A stretch of 20,125 nucleotides of DNA from Chromera velia (GCA_018398765.1 JAHBMJ010002096.1:2501-22625); one strand, 5' to 3'. Shown: positions 1 to 18,540, counted from the stretch's first letter. Numbers and translations are program-made. Notes: generated from the sequence alone by a model not told the origin.

Positions 1-147
1 TTCCTGACTCTTTCACCGTCTCTAAACTAGTCTCTAAAAGGCGAGCAATCCACAGCTCAGACATCCAGCGGGGGGGAACGATGAACACAAACGTGTCGTT
101 GTTCTCATTATGCAAGAACTCTGCCTTTTTCATTGCCTCAATGTTCC
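1..147 (-). CDS. Partial exon of an unrecognised minus-strand gene, cut by the left edge
   Basis: Reading the minus strand from about 147 down to base 1 gives an uninterrupted frame that includes residues MKKAEFLHNENNDTF followed by a hydrophobic and tryptophan-rich stretch (VFIVPPRWMSELW) and then a leucine/threonine/glutamate helix-like end. A CTAG acceptor lies just before base 147. The frame also stays open upstream to about 235, so the true 5' boundary is uncertain. An ATG at 130-132 with G at -3 could also be a start. No family recognised. It is either a downstream exon of the gene ending or passing near 204, or the first exon of a separate gene; the phases do not settle this. Coding status is inferred from the open frame and natural amino-acid composition only. 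Confidence 0.4.
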
Positions 148-203
148 CTAGTAAATCCCCACCACCTCCCAAGTGTTTCGAAGGACCAGTTTCCCGTCTT
201 ACA

Positions 204-570
204 TCATGATGACGTTTTTGGGTCCTCGTGTGGGATCCTCTTCAGGTTTTTCTTCTTCCTCTCCTCTTTTCTTGAGACCTGCGGTGAGACTCGGGCCCAG
301 GTAGGCTGCAGTGGAGGTTGCAGCTGCTGGTAGAGACGGGGTCCTTCTACTGCCCAAGGGCAAAGCTTTCGGTGTGCTTCTGTCCTGTTGCTGACTTGTT
401 TGCGCTTGTTTGAGGCCTCTTTATCTGTCTTCTTCTCCTTTCCTTTTTCCCCTGCCCCATTCTTTGCATCTCTTACAACTCTAACTCCCTCCTCCCTCTC
501 TGTGTCCGGAGGGAGTGCAGAAGCAGTGGGAAGTGCGGAAGGACCCTCGGAGCTGGAAGATGACGATGAA
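204..570 (-). CDS. Two candidate 3'-terminal exons of a lysine/serine-rich minus-strand protein
   Basis: Exon 396..570 opens after a CTTCAG acceptor, begins with a run of about eight serines and continues as an E/K-rich segment ending NKRKQ before a GTCAGC donor. It joins in phase 0, across a 117-nt intron (279-395) with a CCGCAG acceptor, to exon 204..278, which encodes a very basic tail (VSRKEERKKKNLKRIP...) ending in TGA at 204-206. The composition suggests a disordered, nuclear-type C-terminus, but no domain is visible. A competing reading of 204-278 in another frame gives an equally plausible acidic segment that ends at a strong GTAAGA donor (201-202 onward), in which case the gene would continue to the left. 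The link to the exon at 571-756 is not phase-consistent. Confidence 0.35.
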
Positions 571-756
571 CTGAAGGAGCAGTGGAGGGTCATATCCCTG
601 GCTATCCTCCACATACACACCCATGAAAGCTGCCAGCTGTACGCCAGAGCGTTTGTTGTTCTTCTTTTGCAGCTTCGGGGCGGAATCCACTGCATAAATT
701 TTCCACTGCAGCCTAGACTGTGGCTTACTCTTCAGCGGTTTGTATTTCTCCAAGAT
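571..756 (-). CDS. Candidate internal exon, minus strand, unrecognised
   Basis: After a good acceptor (TTTGTATGCAG, ending at 757) the minus strand encodes about 62 residues without a stop: ILEKYKPLKSKPQSRLQWKI, then a lysine/asparagine-rich stretch, then residues AAFMGVYVEDSQGYD. The composition looks like a folded protein. The frame stays open to 481. The downstream poly-serine segment (396-570) lies in a different frame directly abutting this one, and no phase-2 donor in the right place joins them. So there is a missed small intron, a frameshift, or a wrong frame choice. No family recognised. Confidence 0.35.
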
Positions 757-1091
757 CTGCATACAAACATGAAGAATAAGCAGCGTTTTTCTCTTGAAAT
801 TAGAAAATGAGAGCTAAATCTGAGAGGTTCTGCTGAAACAGAGGCACAGACAGAGATGAACTGGCAACAGAGACAACAGACTCCCTCAGCTCTTTGCCTT
901 CCTCCCTTCCCTCTATAAACGAAACCTCATCCTCTGAAGTTGTCAGAGAATGCTGGAGGACCTGACAGGCATGCAGGCGGGCTAAGAAATGAATAAAAAT
1001 TTGTAGAAAGAAAGATGACATGATAGAGATGGAAACACATGCAAAGGGAGAGAGAAAGAATTTCAAAGCGTTTTAAAGAGAGAGCTCTGAC

Positions 1092-1292
1092 CATTTCTTA
1101 TGGGTCTCTATCTTAACATGCTTGATCAGGCACTCGTACGCTTTCTGAACATAAAGATCACCCAACATCGTCTCCTTACGATTCAAAATCTCTAACTCCG
1201 TCGTTGAGAACTGCTCTAAGACTTTCCTATACCTCTCCCGGGCCTGTTCTTTCACGGCTTCATGACTCCCACCAACAAATTCCAGACAGAAC
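1092..1292 (-). CDS. Candidate internal exon, minus strand, charged helical protein
   Basis: The segment is bounded by a CTGCAG acceptor (1293-1298) and a TG|GTCAGA donor (1087-1091), is 201 nt long and is phase 2 on both sides. It encodes about 66 residues, including EAVKEQARERYRKVLEQF, then ELEILNRKETMLGDLYVQ, then KAYECLIKHVKIETHKKW: a heptad-like, amphipathic helical pattern typical of a real coding sequence. An in-frame TAA lies just upstream of the acceptor, which supports the boundary. I do not recognise the family. The neighbouring candidate exon (1391-1486) ends in phase 0 and so does not join directly. Confidence 0.45.
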
Positions 1293-1390
1293 CTGCAGTG
1301 TTAGTTGCGGCAGTGACCAAAAAGTTTGTCAACTCCCCCCATGGAATTCCCGGTGACGACCTTCTGACAGCAGGGGAGCCAAAGCCATAC

Positions 1391-1486
1391 CTCTTGCACT
1401 GTCACATCCAAAGATGCCTGCCTGCTAACTCTTTGAGCACTCTCTTCTGCGGACGTCAGCATCCCCTCTTGATCTTTAACGTGCAT
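1391..1486 (-). CDS. Possible first or internal exon, minus strand
   Basis: A minus-strand frame from ATG at 1484-1486 encodes MHVKDQEGMLTSAEESAQRV and about a dozen further residues to VTVQE, then meets a GAG|GTATGG donor. The ATG follows a run of seven C, a poor initiation context. The stretch between this donor and the acceptor of the 1092-1292 exon (98 nt, ending CTAACACTGCAG) looks like an intron, but the phases differ (0 out, 2 in). Either the exon is bounded differently or the two belong to different transcripts. Confidence 0.28.
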
Positions 1487-1687
1487 GGGGGGGACAAAAG
1501 AATTTCAAATCGAAAACGCAGGGCCCCCCCCCATCGAGGCAAAGGAAGGAAGGGCGGCGCTTGCCATGGTGATACCATGGTACAGCCAGGTAACCTTCCT
1601 TGTTGCTGAAGACGGTTGCCCTCTGTGGTGCTCCCCCTCTCCACTTCTTGCCCGCCCCTCACTTCCAAGTGCTGCAATATCCAAGTC

Positions 1688-2199
1688 TTAGTCGTTCCAG
1701 TCAAAGCGGTCGTCCATTGGGTGAGAGTCTACTTCTCGGATGCTGATGTAGTCCATCATCGCCTGCAAAGAAGTAAGGAGAACCGGAAGTTTCTTTGTTA
1801 GCTAGGCACTAATTTAAAATGGCACTGATAGAGTATGTTGTGTTTGTTTGTAAATCACTTTCGATCACGAAATCTACAGACGGTCAACATAATTCAGCCT
1901 CCGAAAGGACCTTACTCTCATTCCGCTGCCATTTAATATGGAACGGGTCCCTTTACTACGACAACTAACTGTCAGTCTAGTTACAGATGCTGTGCGTTGA
2001 CGACATACGATACGGAGTCTCCTGACACACCGTACAGATCCACAATCGCAGACCCTGCAGCTGCAAGGTCGGCCCCCTCATACACAGAGAAGGAGGTTGC
2101 CTGCATTCAAACCAGAGAAGTAAGAGCAAGAAAATGAAATTGAGAGGAAAGCAGTGGTAGCGGGAGCAAAGATATCATACAACGTTAATTTCTCTTTCC

Positions 2200-2233
<34 letters not shown>

Positions 2234-2385
2234 ATGTATGTATGTATGTATGTGTGTGTGTATGTGTGTGTGTGTGTATGTGTGTGTATGTGTCTATGCA
2301 TATGCATATATATGTGTGTGTGTCTATATGTGTCTGTATGTGTGTGTGTATGTCTCTCTCTCTATATATATATATACATGTGTGT

Positions 2386-2424
<39 letters not shown>

Positions 2425-2470
2425 TATATATGTGTCTATCTTTTGTGTATGTGTTTGTCTATGTTTGTTA

Positions 2471-2519
<49 letters not shown>

Positions 2520-2688
2520 TGTGTATATGTGTATGAGTGTGTGTGTATAGTGTGTGCGTGTGTATGTGTGTGTGTGTATGTGTGTGTGTGTGTTTGTGTT
2601 TGTGTTTGTATGTATGTATGACTGTGTCTTTGAATGTGCATATATATATATGTGTGTATGTATATGTGTGTATATGTGCCTTTGTGTA

Positions 2689-2729
<41 letters not shown>

Positions 2730-2877
2730 ATGTATGTGCAACAATAGAGGAGATACCTAGATGAGCATCTGGTATTCTTGTATTTAAATTTGCTTATGAA
2801 CAAACAAAGACGCACGTACAGAGTAAGCGACCGACAACGAGTCTCAGAGCGAGTATGACATTGTGTGTGTGTGTGTA

Positions 2878-2950
<73 letters not shown>

Positions 2951-3202
2951 ATATGCAAGAGAGAAAGAGAAAAAAAGAAGAACGTCAGAAAGATATACAG
3001 AAAGCACCCATAACATCAGCACCAGGCGTATCTGTAGTTACTGTAGAGGAAAGGGCAGAACCCATAATAATATCCTTCTGCTCTCACCATTCCACTCTTC
3101 TCCACCTCTCTCAAAAACGCGAAGACGAACTCCACACAATTAATCATCCAAAGCTTGTACACCGATGCTGTGAAACGCTCTCTCATGTGCTCTGCAGTTG
3201 AC
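1688..3202 (-). CDS. Small spliced minus-strand gene, product unrecognised, at least three exons
   Basis: Three segments join in phase 0. Exon 3088..3202 follows a very pyrimidine-rich acceptor (TTCGTGCAG), reads MRERFTASVYKLWMINCVEF... from ATG 3184-3186, and ends EKSGM at a GTGAGAG donor. Exon 2014..2100 follows GAATGCAG and reads ATSFSVYEGADLAAAGSAI...; its donor is GTATCG (2008-2013) or alternatively GTGTCA at 2028. Exon 1688..1762 follows TTTGCAG and reads AMMDYISIREVDSHPMDDRF then DWND and TAA (1688-1690). The sum is about 86 residues if translation starts at that ATG; the phase-2 acceptor and open upstream frame allow a further 5' exon. A hydrophobic stretch around YKLWMINCVEFVFAFL could be a membrane or buried helix, and the C-terminus is acidic. 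The 987-nt intron (2101-3087) contains the long microsatellite. No family recognised. Confidence 0.42.
2202..2740. repeat. Compound microsatellite (TC)n then (TG/TATG)n
   Basis: A TC run (about 2202-2230) passes directly into more than 500 bp of imperfect TG repeats with TATG, TATA and TGTC interruptions. It lies wholly inside an intron of the minus-strand gene. On the transcribed strand it therefore reads CA repeats followed by GA repeats. All long V/C or H/T open frames here are products of the repeat. Confidence 0.97.
2862..2954. repeat. TG/TATG microsatellite
   Basis: A second TG tract with TATG interruptions lies about 120 bp from the first, inside the same minus-strand intron. The unique sequence between them (2741-2861) shows no coding signal. 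Confidence 0.95.
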
Positions 3203-4130
3203 CTGCACGAAGACAAAGGGAGGGAAAGAGAAAATCAGTTCATATGGTGGATGTTCAGTAGAGAGACGGCTTGTGTTATTGCAACATAGGCAGACCCACG
3301 TCATGATCTCATTCGCTTGTTGAAAAGGAGTTCGAAGAGTCTAGGTCCTTTGGAAGAGAGGAGGGGCCACTTCATCTGCGTGCATCATCAATATCTGGAT
3401 GCTGCAGAAAGCCCAAAAACGGAAAACTCTCACACTCTTTCGCTGAACGTTAAGCAAATGCACGTCGAGGTGCCACAGGCCGAAAAACCACCAACCCAAC
3501 GCGTCAAAATCTAGAGAAGGAGGTTTGGGGGAAACAGAAAAATCAGAAAACTACTAGAGCCAGCCAGCAACCTGGCTGGAAGTACTATTTAGTGAAACAG
3601 TCGGAACCACTGGGATAAGCGCAAATGGAGAGCCATGCTCGGTCTGGTCACCTGATTCTCCAGCTTAACCGGCAATCAGAAAATCTATGGATCAATGTAT
3701 TCCATATATGTCGACCCCCACGAAGCGAATGCGATTGGAGCCCCTCTCTCCTGCGCTAACGTCTCCCCCAACATTCCGCCACTTTCTTATTACGTTTTGG
3801 ACGTGCGATTCACAGTTAAATTGGCTTCGTAATCACTGGACAGGATTTACTGTAAGTCCCCCCCAACAGCCTCTGACAGTTCATACAGATGTTGCATGTA
3901 TATCTTTTTTTCAAGCTGCCATGCAACATGATGCACAAACGTGCCGCGGGCGTGAAAGCCGCGCAGTGCGCGGGTTGCGCGCTCAGTCTCAGATCCAGAC
4001 TTCAGTGCATGTGGTAAGGTTAATCTTATTTTTCCCGAAGGACCGGAACTTGAAGTACCGCTGAAACCCCCCTTTCCTAGGTAGCCTTATGGCCCCTCAC
4101 TAAGCCCCTCACTCAGTTATACGTACGCCA
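3203..4130. other. Region without a convincing gene
   Basis: About 930 bp of unique sequence upstream of the small minus-strand gene. Open frames up to 125 codons occur (plus strand 3687-4064) but lack convincing composition or splice context. It may contain the promoter and 5' untranslated exon of the minus-strand gene. A CCCCTCACT motif is repeated in close succession near 4095-4115. Confidence 0.5.
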
Positions 4131-4500
4131 AGTATGATGCCTAAGTATGTCATGTTGAATGGTATTGATCGAATGGTGGGTATGTTCTAGAAAGTACTAG
4201 AAAGTTAGTAGAAGATAACTGGGAATTACCATGAATCATATCATTATCATGACCTAATTATCAATCAATCAAAATCAATCAATAATTTTATACTGAAATT
4301 CATAATACTGAGGGGCAACAGTCTATTACACAGTGAAAACAATTTAAACCCAATTTCCTACATGTAGTTATAAAATTCAAAAAAATAGATCCTTAGTAAT
4401 CCTTAGTGTATCAAAATCTTAAACCTCGTAATTTTAAAACTGTTGAAAAAGAAAAAACGACTAGGAAAAGAAACATACATTTCTATGTGTTTTCATGAAT
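4131..4500. other. AT-rich island 1
   Basis: Composition changes abruptly to strongly AT-rich, with short ATCAATCA/AATAATTT-type repeats around 4258-4290 and no long open frame. The resemblance to the island at 17940-18540 is compositional, and no extended alignment was made. It could be transposon remnant, origin- or matrix-associated DNA, or an organelle-derived insertion; the sequence does not decide. Confidence 0.7.
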
Positions 4501-4535
4501 TTAATACATCTCAATGAGTCAATACAGATACATAG

Positions 4536-4559
4536 ACAGACAGACAGACAGACAGATAG
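4536..4559. repeat. CAGA tetranucleotide microsatellite
   Basis: Short (CAGA)n tract at the left border of the first copy of the duplicated block. Further CAGA tracts lie near 4998-5028, 5063-5074, 5122-5142, 5156-5180, 5800-5831, 9377-9408, 9478-9503 and 9529-9604. Confidence 0.95.
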
Positions 4560-4998
4560 ACTATAGATTTCTTCTTCTTCTTCTTCTCCCTCCTTTTCTT
4601 CATGAACACAACAGACAAAAAGAAAGAAAGAAAGAACAAAGACAACAGAACAGGACCAACAATCAAACAGCGTGGGCAGGGGGCCCGAAAGGTGAGAGTT
4701 AAGCGCCCCTTGCCTCTCCAACTCCCGACAGACTTTCACGTGATCACTGGTTCCACACGCTACTCCTCTGTTGCTTCCACTCAAGACAAGAAAGAGAAGA
4801 AAAGAAGACCAGACAAGAAAAACCAACAAATAAAAAAAAAAGAAAAAAGAAAAAAAGGAAACTGCATGTGGGGACCGGCACCGTCATGGTCTTTAGACAG
4901 GGGTGGGGGGGCGTCCCTGCGGAGGGGGATTCTTCTGATGCTGTGTCTTCGTATCTTGCGGGAGGACTCTTTCGGCGGTAACGAAACTCTCAAAGTCC
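4560..4998. repeat. Segmental duplication, copy 1
   Basis: About 439 bp beginning CTATAGATTTCTTC and ending AAACTCTCAAAGTCC. It is nearly identical to 5181-5611, with an offset of 610-613 bp. Order inside: pyrimidine (TTC)n run, CTTCATGAACACAACAGAC, a purine AAAG tract, a unique core near 4671-4790 (starting CGTGGGCAGGGGGCCCGAAA), another purine tract, then a GC-rich part containing GGGGACCGGCACCGTCATGG. Both ends meet CAGA microsatellite. No convincing gene lies inside; the short open frames shared by both copies are not independent evidence for coding. Confidence 0.93.
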
Positions 4999-5180
4999 AC
5001 AGACAGACAGACAGACAGACAGACAGACTATATCGCCTTTTTTTCACTTCACTTTTTCCGAATCAGACAGACAGACTATATGTTTCTTCTTCTTCTCCCT
5101 TCTTTTCTTCATGAACACAACAGACAGACAGACAGGCAGACTATATCAGAGACACTCAGACAGACAGACAGACAGACAGA

Positions 5181-5611
5181 CTATATGTTTCTTCTTCTTC
5201 TCCCTCTTTTTCTTCATGAACACAACAGACAAAAAGAAAGAAAGAACAAAGACAAAAGAACAGCACCAACAATCAAACAGCGTGGGCAGGGGGCCCGAAA
5301 GGTGAGAGTTAAGCGCCCCTTGCCTCTCCAACTCCCGACAGACTTTCACGTGATCACTGGTTTCACACGCTACTCCTCTGCTGCTTCCACTCAAGACAAG
5401 AAAGAGAAGAAAAGAAGACAAGACAAGAAAATTCAAAAATTAAAAAAAGAAAAAGGAAAAAAGGAACTGCACGCGGGGACCGGCACCGTCATGGTCTTTT
5501 GACAGGGGTGGGGGGGTGGAGGGGCGTCCCTGCGGAGGGGGATTCTTCTGATGCTGTGTCTTCGTATCTTGCGGGAGGACTCTTTCGGCGGTAACGAAAC
5601 TCTCAAAGTCC
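5181..5611. repeat. Segmental duplication, copy 2
   Basis: About 431 bp, nearly identical to 4560-4998. Differences include shorter AAAG and TTC runs, a few substitutions (for example CCACACGC versus TCACACGC near 5360) and a short insertion of GGTGGA type near 5515. Its left end follows a CAGA tract. Its right end does not meet a microsatellite but continues into unique, exon-like sequence at 5617-5732, so copy 2 may carry the original right flank. Confidence 0.93.
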
Positions 5612-5616
5612 CATAC

Positions 5617-5732
5617 CGAAAGAGCGACGGTGCTGGTGGGGCCGAAAACCTTCTCCAGAACCTCTTCTCTCTCTCTCAGGATTCCTGTTCTGAAGCTCTT
5701 GGTCATGCGTGGAAGCTCGGTGGGGGATGTCG
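5617..5732 (-). CDS. Exon-like minus-strand segment, possibly an orphan or degraded exon
   Basis: A long pyrimidine tract ending CTGCTTCTAG (acceptor at 5733-5734) precedes an open minus-strand frame reading TSPTELPRMTKSFRTGIL, then a charged stretch (REREEVLEKVFGP) and TSTVALS, followed by a possible GTATGG donor at 5611-5616. The frame also stays open through the donor into the duplicated block. The splice signals and composition are good, but no partner exon was found on either side. It may be the remnant of a gene broken up by the repeat field. No family recognised. Confidence 0.3.
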
Positions 5733-5739
5733 CTAGAAG

Positions 5740-5800
5740 CAGAGGCAGAAGCCGAGGCGGAATTGGGTGCTGCGGCTGGGGGGGAGACGGGGGCTGGCAT

Positions 5801-5831
<31 letters not shown>

Positions 5832-6657
5832 GCCAGAAGGGTCGGCAGGCAGGAAGGAAGACAGACCTGTGTTGTTCTTTCATTCTCCTTCGTGAGTCTT
5901 TTCCTTGTCTTTTTTTCTTGCTTTCATGGTTCTATGTGTTTCTTCCTTGACGCACATTGCGAGGCCTTTTCCAGACAGCCAGACAGACGACATATTTCCT
6001 TCATTTTGCCCGACAGACAGAAAGACAGAGAAACGAAAAGACGGTCCGTATCTTCTCTTCTTTTCCCTCTCTTTTCTTTTTGACGATCAGAACAGACCAA
6101 CAAAGAAAGAACCGAAGATAAAAGACCGACATGATCACTCGGACAGCGTAAGCATGGGCCAGCACAGCCAAGCAAAGGCGACAGGCGCGGAGACAAAGGG
6201 ACTCTTTTTCTGTTCCCCCTGTTCCTTTTCACGTACGCCACAGAGAAAGAGAAAGACACACGGACTATATGACTTCTTTTTTCCTTTCAGACAGACAGAC
6301 GGACGGCCAGAACATATTACTTCTTTTCCCTCCGTCTCTTCATGAACACAACACACCGACAAAAAAGCAGAAAGGAAGCAAAGACAAAAGAACAACACAG
6401 ACCCTCACACAATGTGGGCAGTGGGCTCGAAAAGTGTACAGATAAGCACCCTTGCCTTTGACCATCCAGACGGTATTTTGCGTTTCAGACCTCCTAACTG
6501 CTGTTTCCACACATGAGCAGAGAAAGACAAGCAGGCTGCACATTGCACTCCCGACACACTTATACACCAGAGAGAAGGAAGGGGAACAGGGACAACGATA
6601 GACTGGTCAGTGGAACAGACAATATCGTTCTTTCTTTTTCTTGTGTCGCTGTATATA

Positions 6658-6658
<1 letters not shown>
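5740..6658. repeat. CAGA-rich degenerate repeat field
   Basis: This stretch contains a CAGA run (5800-5831) and scattered CAGACAGA pieces. It also holds at least two diverged relatives of the duplicated block: one around 6131-6200 (pattern CAGCGTAAGCATGGGCCAGC) and one around 6343-6520 (CTTCATGAACACAACA, then TGTGGGCAGTGGGCTCGAAA, then AAGCACCCTTGCC). The order of modules matches the block at 4560-4998. Open frames here are purine/pyrimidine-biased and look like by-products. Confidence 0.7.

Positions 6659-6659
<1 letters not shown>

Positions 6660-6692
<33 letters not shown>
6660..6692. repeat. (TG)n microsatellite
   Basis: An uninterrupted TG run of about 33 bp. The flanking 6693-7020 is purine-rich with AGGCAGGCAG and ACAGACAG remnants. 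I see no gene between here and the end of RLP24. Confidence 0.95.
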
Positions 6693-6697
<5 letters not shown>

Positions 6698-7141
6698 CCT
6701 TTTTTTGTGCGGCTTCTTTTGAAAATATGCAAACAGCGGAGAAGAAAGGCAAATATGGAAGCAGGCAGGCAGAAAGGACGAAAAACAGACGAAGCGGCTG
6801 GCCGAGAGGCGACGTGGAAGACAGACAGCAGAGGTGCCGAAAGGCAGCTTGGGAGACACACAGATCAGACGGGGGAACGGGGGGGGAGACAGATGGAGCG
6901 GCAGACATCCAGCCAGGGATAAAAGAGCAGAGACAGCGACAGGGGAAAAAGCAGGGGGGCTCGGAATGCAAAGGGCACACAATTTTTAGACAATTCATAC
7001 AATTGTGATGTAAGGTCGTTTTGGAGTCCGTCCTGAAACTTCGTTCAGCAAAACCACGCAGCATGAAAAACAGACAACACCGCAGAGCAGGCTCCATTCC
7101 GCCAAGTCGGCGAAGGACCGCAAAAGCCCCTCACAAGATCT

Positions 7142-7823
7142 CTATGCCATGGCGACGTCCCCGTCTTCATCGAACCCTCCTCCCTGACCCCCCTCCATAT
7201 CTTCGTCCCTCTGTCGCAGCTTCTGCTTTGCCAACGACATGACCTTCTTCTTTTGAGGGGCCTTCGCCTGCACACCCTCGTTGAGGGCGTCGGTCATCTC
7301 CACGTTTCTGCGCGCGGGTACAGTGGGACCCTCCAGAAGGGTGCGGTGGCGCTCCAGCTCCTTCTCCACCATCGACTTGCGCATGTTTCGAGAAGCTGCA
7401 AGGCGCATCTTGTGGAATCGCTCCTTGCGCACCTGCTTGATCTTGTCGACCTGCTTCATTGCCTGAATGGTTTTGACAACCAAGTCACGGTTGTATCGCA
7501 CTGGAGTGTTTCGACGCTTCTCAAACTCAAAAGTACTGTCCATTGCCATCTCCTTTCCGACTGCCTTCCTGTAGGCCTTCGTCCACTTAGCCTTCCGGGG
7601 GTTGTGCTTCATTTTGAAGTGCTTGTGGCACTTCGAACGACAAAAACGGAAAAACTTTCCGTCATTTCGAACGAAGACAATCCCATGTCCTGCATAGAAA
7701 GGGGGGGTTACACAGCCATCCACAGTTATCGCCAGAACAGTTGAAGAAGATTGCAAAGCTGCCAGCAGCGTTCTGACCTGGATATATACTGCTGGAGCAG
7801 TACCAGCACTTCTCAATACGCAT
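7142..7823 (-). CDS. RLP24: RLP24 (RSL24D1-type) 60S ribosome biogenesis protein, two exons
   Basis: Exon 1 (7778..7823) encodes [15 protein letters not shown] and the first base of a glycine codon. An 88-nt intron (7690-7777, GTCAGA...ATGCAG) follows, then exon 2 (7142..7689), which starts [20 protein letters not shown]. The total is 197 residues ending in TAG at 7142-7144. The family signature is clear: an N-terminal zinc-ribbon-like CxxC (residues 6 and 9) paired with the CRSKC cysteines, then [34 protein letters not shown], a basic helical middle and an acidic tail. Known family role: RLP24 joins pre-60S particles in the nucleolus, is replaced later by ribosomal protein eL24, and in yeast recruits and activates the AAA-ATPase Drg1. 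Tryptophan sits inside the CxxC where yeast has histidine-phenylalanine. The first exon is too short for routine open-reading-frame detection; its start fits the universal MRI start of the family. Confidence 0.97.
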
Positions 7824-8589
7824 GCTGTCCGCAAAACGAGAACAGCTTGCAGGGGAAGAAAACGACGAAGTCTACCCCTCCCGCGAAGGGGACAGGCAAT
7901 AGAGTTCTATTCGAAGAAACTTGCAGAACTACTGCACGTACAGGTGGTGAAGTTTCTGTCCATGCGCTTGCACAGTGACAGGTTGCGTAAAACTCAACTG
8001 ACGATCTCTGCTGCTGTGTGGGTTGTACGTAGGTAGCTATGGAGATCTATGGAGGCGGGAAGATGGAGCTATGACTCGTCTGCACAACCGATTAATTCTC
8101 GGAGGGCCCCGGAAAGTTTTTTGTGGCTCTTTCAGGAATTGGATGGACTTCAGGAACTGCATGCGAGCGGCCCTCCAGAGCTTCAAAAAGCAACATGAAT
8201 TAGAGACACGCGTACCATGCAGGCCCCGAATAGCTAGAAATTAAGTCGATCTGAACTGCCCTATAACATCCTATAACTGCCCTCCATCGATACAAAATGC
8301 ATGCAATTTGTGCAACAGCGCATGTACGTGTTGTTCAATTGTTTGTACGTCACATTCGCACATATTCATCTGGCTAGGTTTCCTTGCATCAGAGTAACTT
8401 ACGGCGCAAGAACATCAATTTGTTCTACCAGGCTCGAACAGCAGACCTTCGAACCGTCCATGCACTCACATCCAAAAGAAACGAACCTGCTTCCTGGCAT
8501 GCATGTGTTGTTCGATGTGGTAACCTCTCTTTCCAAACTCCAAACATGTACGCAGATCACGATTAGAAAGATTAGGTTTCATCGGGAAA
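7824..8589. promoter_or_regulatory. Divergent intergenic interval, possible bidirectional promoter
   Basis: 766 bp separate the RLP24 start codon (minus) from the proposed first ATG of the large plus-strand gene. Both genes would be read outward from here. No TATA-like element is obvious to me; CCTATAACATCCTATAAC near 8260-8277 is a short direct repeat. An alternative first coding exon for the plus-strand gene (8143..8211, MDFRNCMRAALQSFKKQHEL...) cannot be excluded. The promoter role is inferred from gene arrangement only. Confidence 0.4.
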
Positions 8590-17827
<9,238 letters not shown>

Positions 17828-17914
17828 GATGCGGGCAGAACTTTGCCCAGAAGGCAACTTACTTTATAGAGTTTACACATACTTCTACGGTTCTATCTTA
17901 CTGCCCGTGTTCTC

Positions 17915-17920
17915 AATAAA
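17915..17920 (+). terminator. Polyadenylation signal AATAAA of the large gene
   Basis: A perfect AATAAA hexamer lies 88 bp after the TGA of the large plus-strand gene, just before the composition turns AT-rich. Role inferred from position and the canonical eukaryotic motif. Confidence 0.6.
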
Positions 17921-17939
17921 TGAAGATTAGACCGACGCG

Positions 17940-18540
17940 CAACAATGTTTTGTTGCCTTTTGCGTACTGTCAATACTACTAGTAAATACAGTGCACATCA
18001 AGCTCAGTGTTACGAATTAAGAAAAAACACTAAAAATGCATGCTCTAAGCTAGGGTGACTAAAACTAAATTAACAAATTAACTTTAAGATAATAAATAAT
18101 AATTTAATTCTAAATCCTAGTCTAAATCTTTGTACCCTTACTATAGCCTGAGCTTATATGACAAGACAGAAATAATATGGTAAATCACCGGTTTTACAAC
18201 CTCGATACAACCTTCTTAATAATTTAATTGTAAATTGAAGCCTCAATAATTTGTTTTTTAACCGCCTTAGTAACCATCTTGGTATATAATATTCAATTTA
18301 TCTAATATTTTATTTAATTGTCTTTCAATCCTACCTATAGACTCAGCAGGCTGTTATTTATCTAGGCTATGTAATTTATCTAATAATTTATGCTATGCTA
18401 AGTACCATAAAGCTTGCAGAACTTAGATGTCAGAGATAGTAGTGATGTGTAATATTGATAGTAGTAGTAGTACTAGTAGTATATGCACGTATTGAACATA
18501 CTTGGTTGACTTTCGATCGTGAATTGGATTAAAGTCTAGA
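17940..18540. other. AT-rich island 2
   Basis: Strongly AT-rich, non-coding sequence with repeated AATAATTTAATT and TTTATCTAATA-type motifs (around 18100-18120, 18218-18235, 18295-18320, 18356-18390) and a TAGTAG run near 18458-18480. No open frame of interest. It begins abruptly after the large gene and ends where unique, mixed-GC sequence resumes. Confidence 0.75.

Noticed and set aside
2154-3022. Several long Cys/Val and His/Thr open frames on both strands
   Set aside because: All are translations of TG/CA microsatellite.
4660-4760. tRNA- or small-RNA-like core in the duplicated block
   Set aside because: I could not fold it into a tRNA cloverleaf and found no A/B box pair by eye.
4510-5180. 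Possible CRISPR-like array of regularly spaced CAGA repeats
   Set aside because: The repeats are simple tetranucleotide runs with shared, not unique, spacers, in eukaryotic DNA.
4602-5502. Overlapping lysine/glutamine-rich open frames in the duplicated block
   Set aside because: Generated by AAAG and CAGA tracts, duplicated together with the block; no independent coding evidence.
6405-7097. 230-codon minus-strand open frame
   Set aside because: Runs through a TG microsatellite and biased repeats; Cys/Phe/Leu-rich with no protein-like segment or splice context.
7253-7744. 163-codon plus-strand open frame
   Set aside because: Antisense of RLP24, whose family identity is clear.
8143-8211. Alternative first coding exon (MDFRNCMRAALQSFKKQHEL)
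   Set aside because: In phase with exon 2, but its GTACCA donor is weak compared with the GTGAGC donor at 8656; kept only as an alternative.
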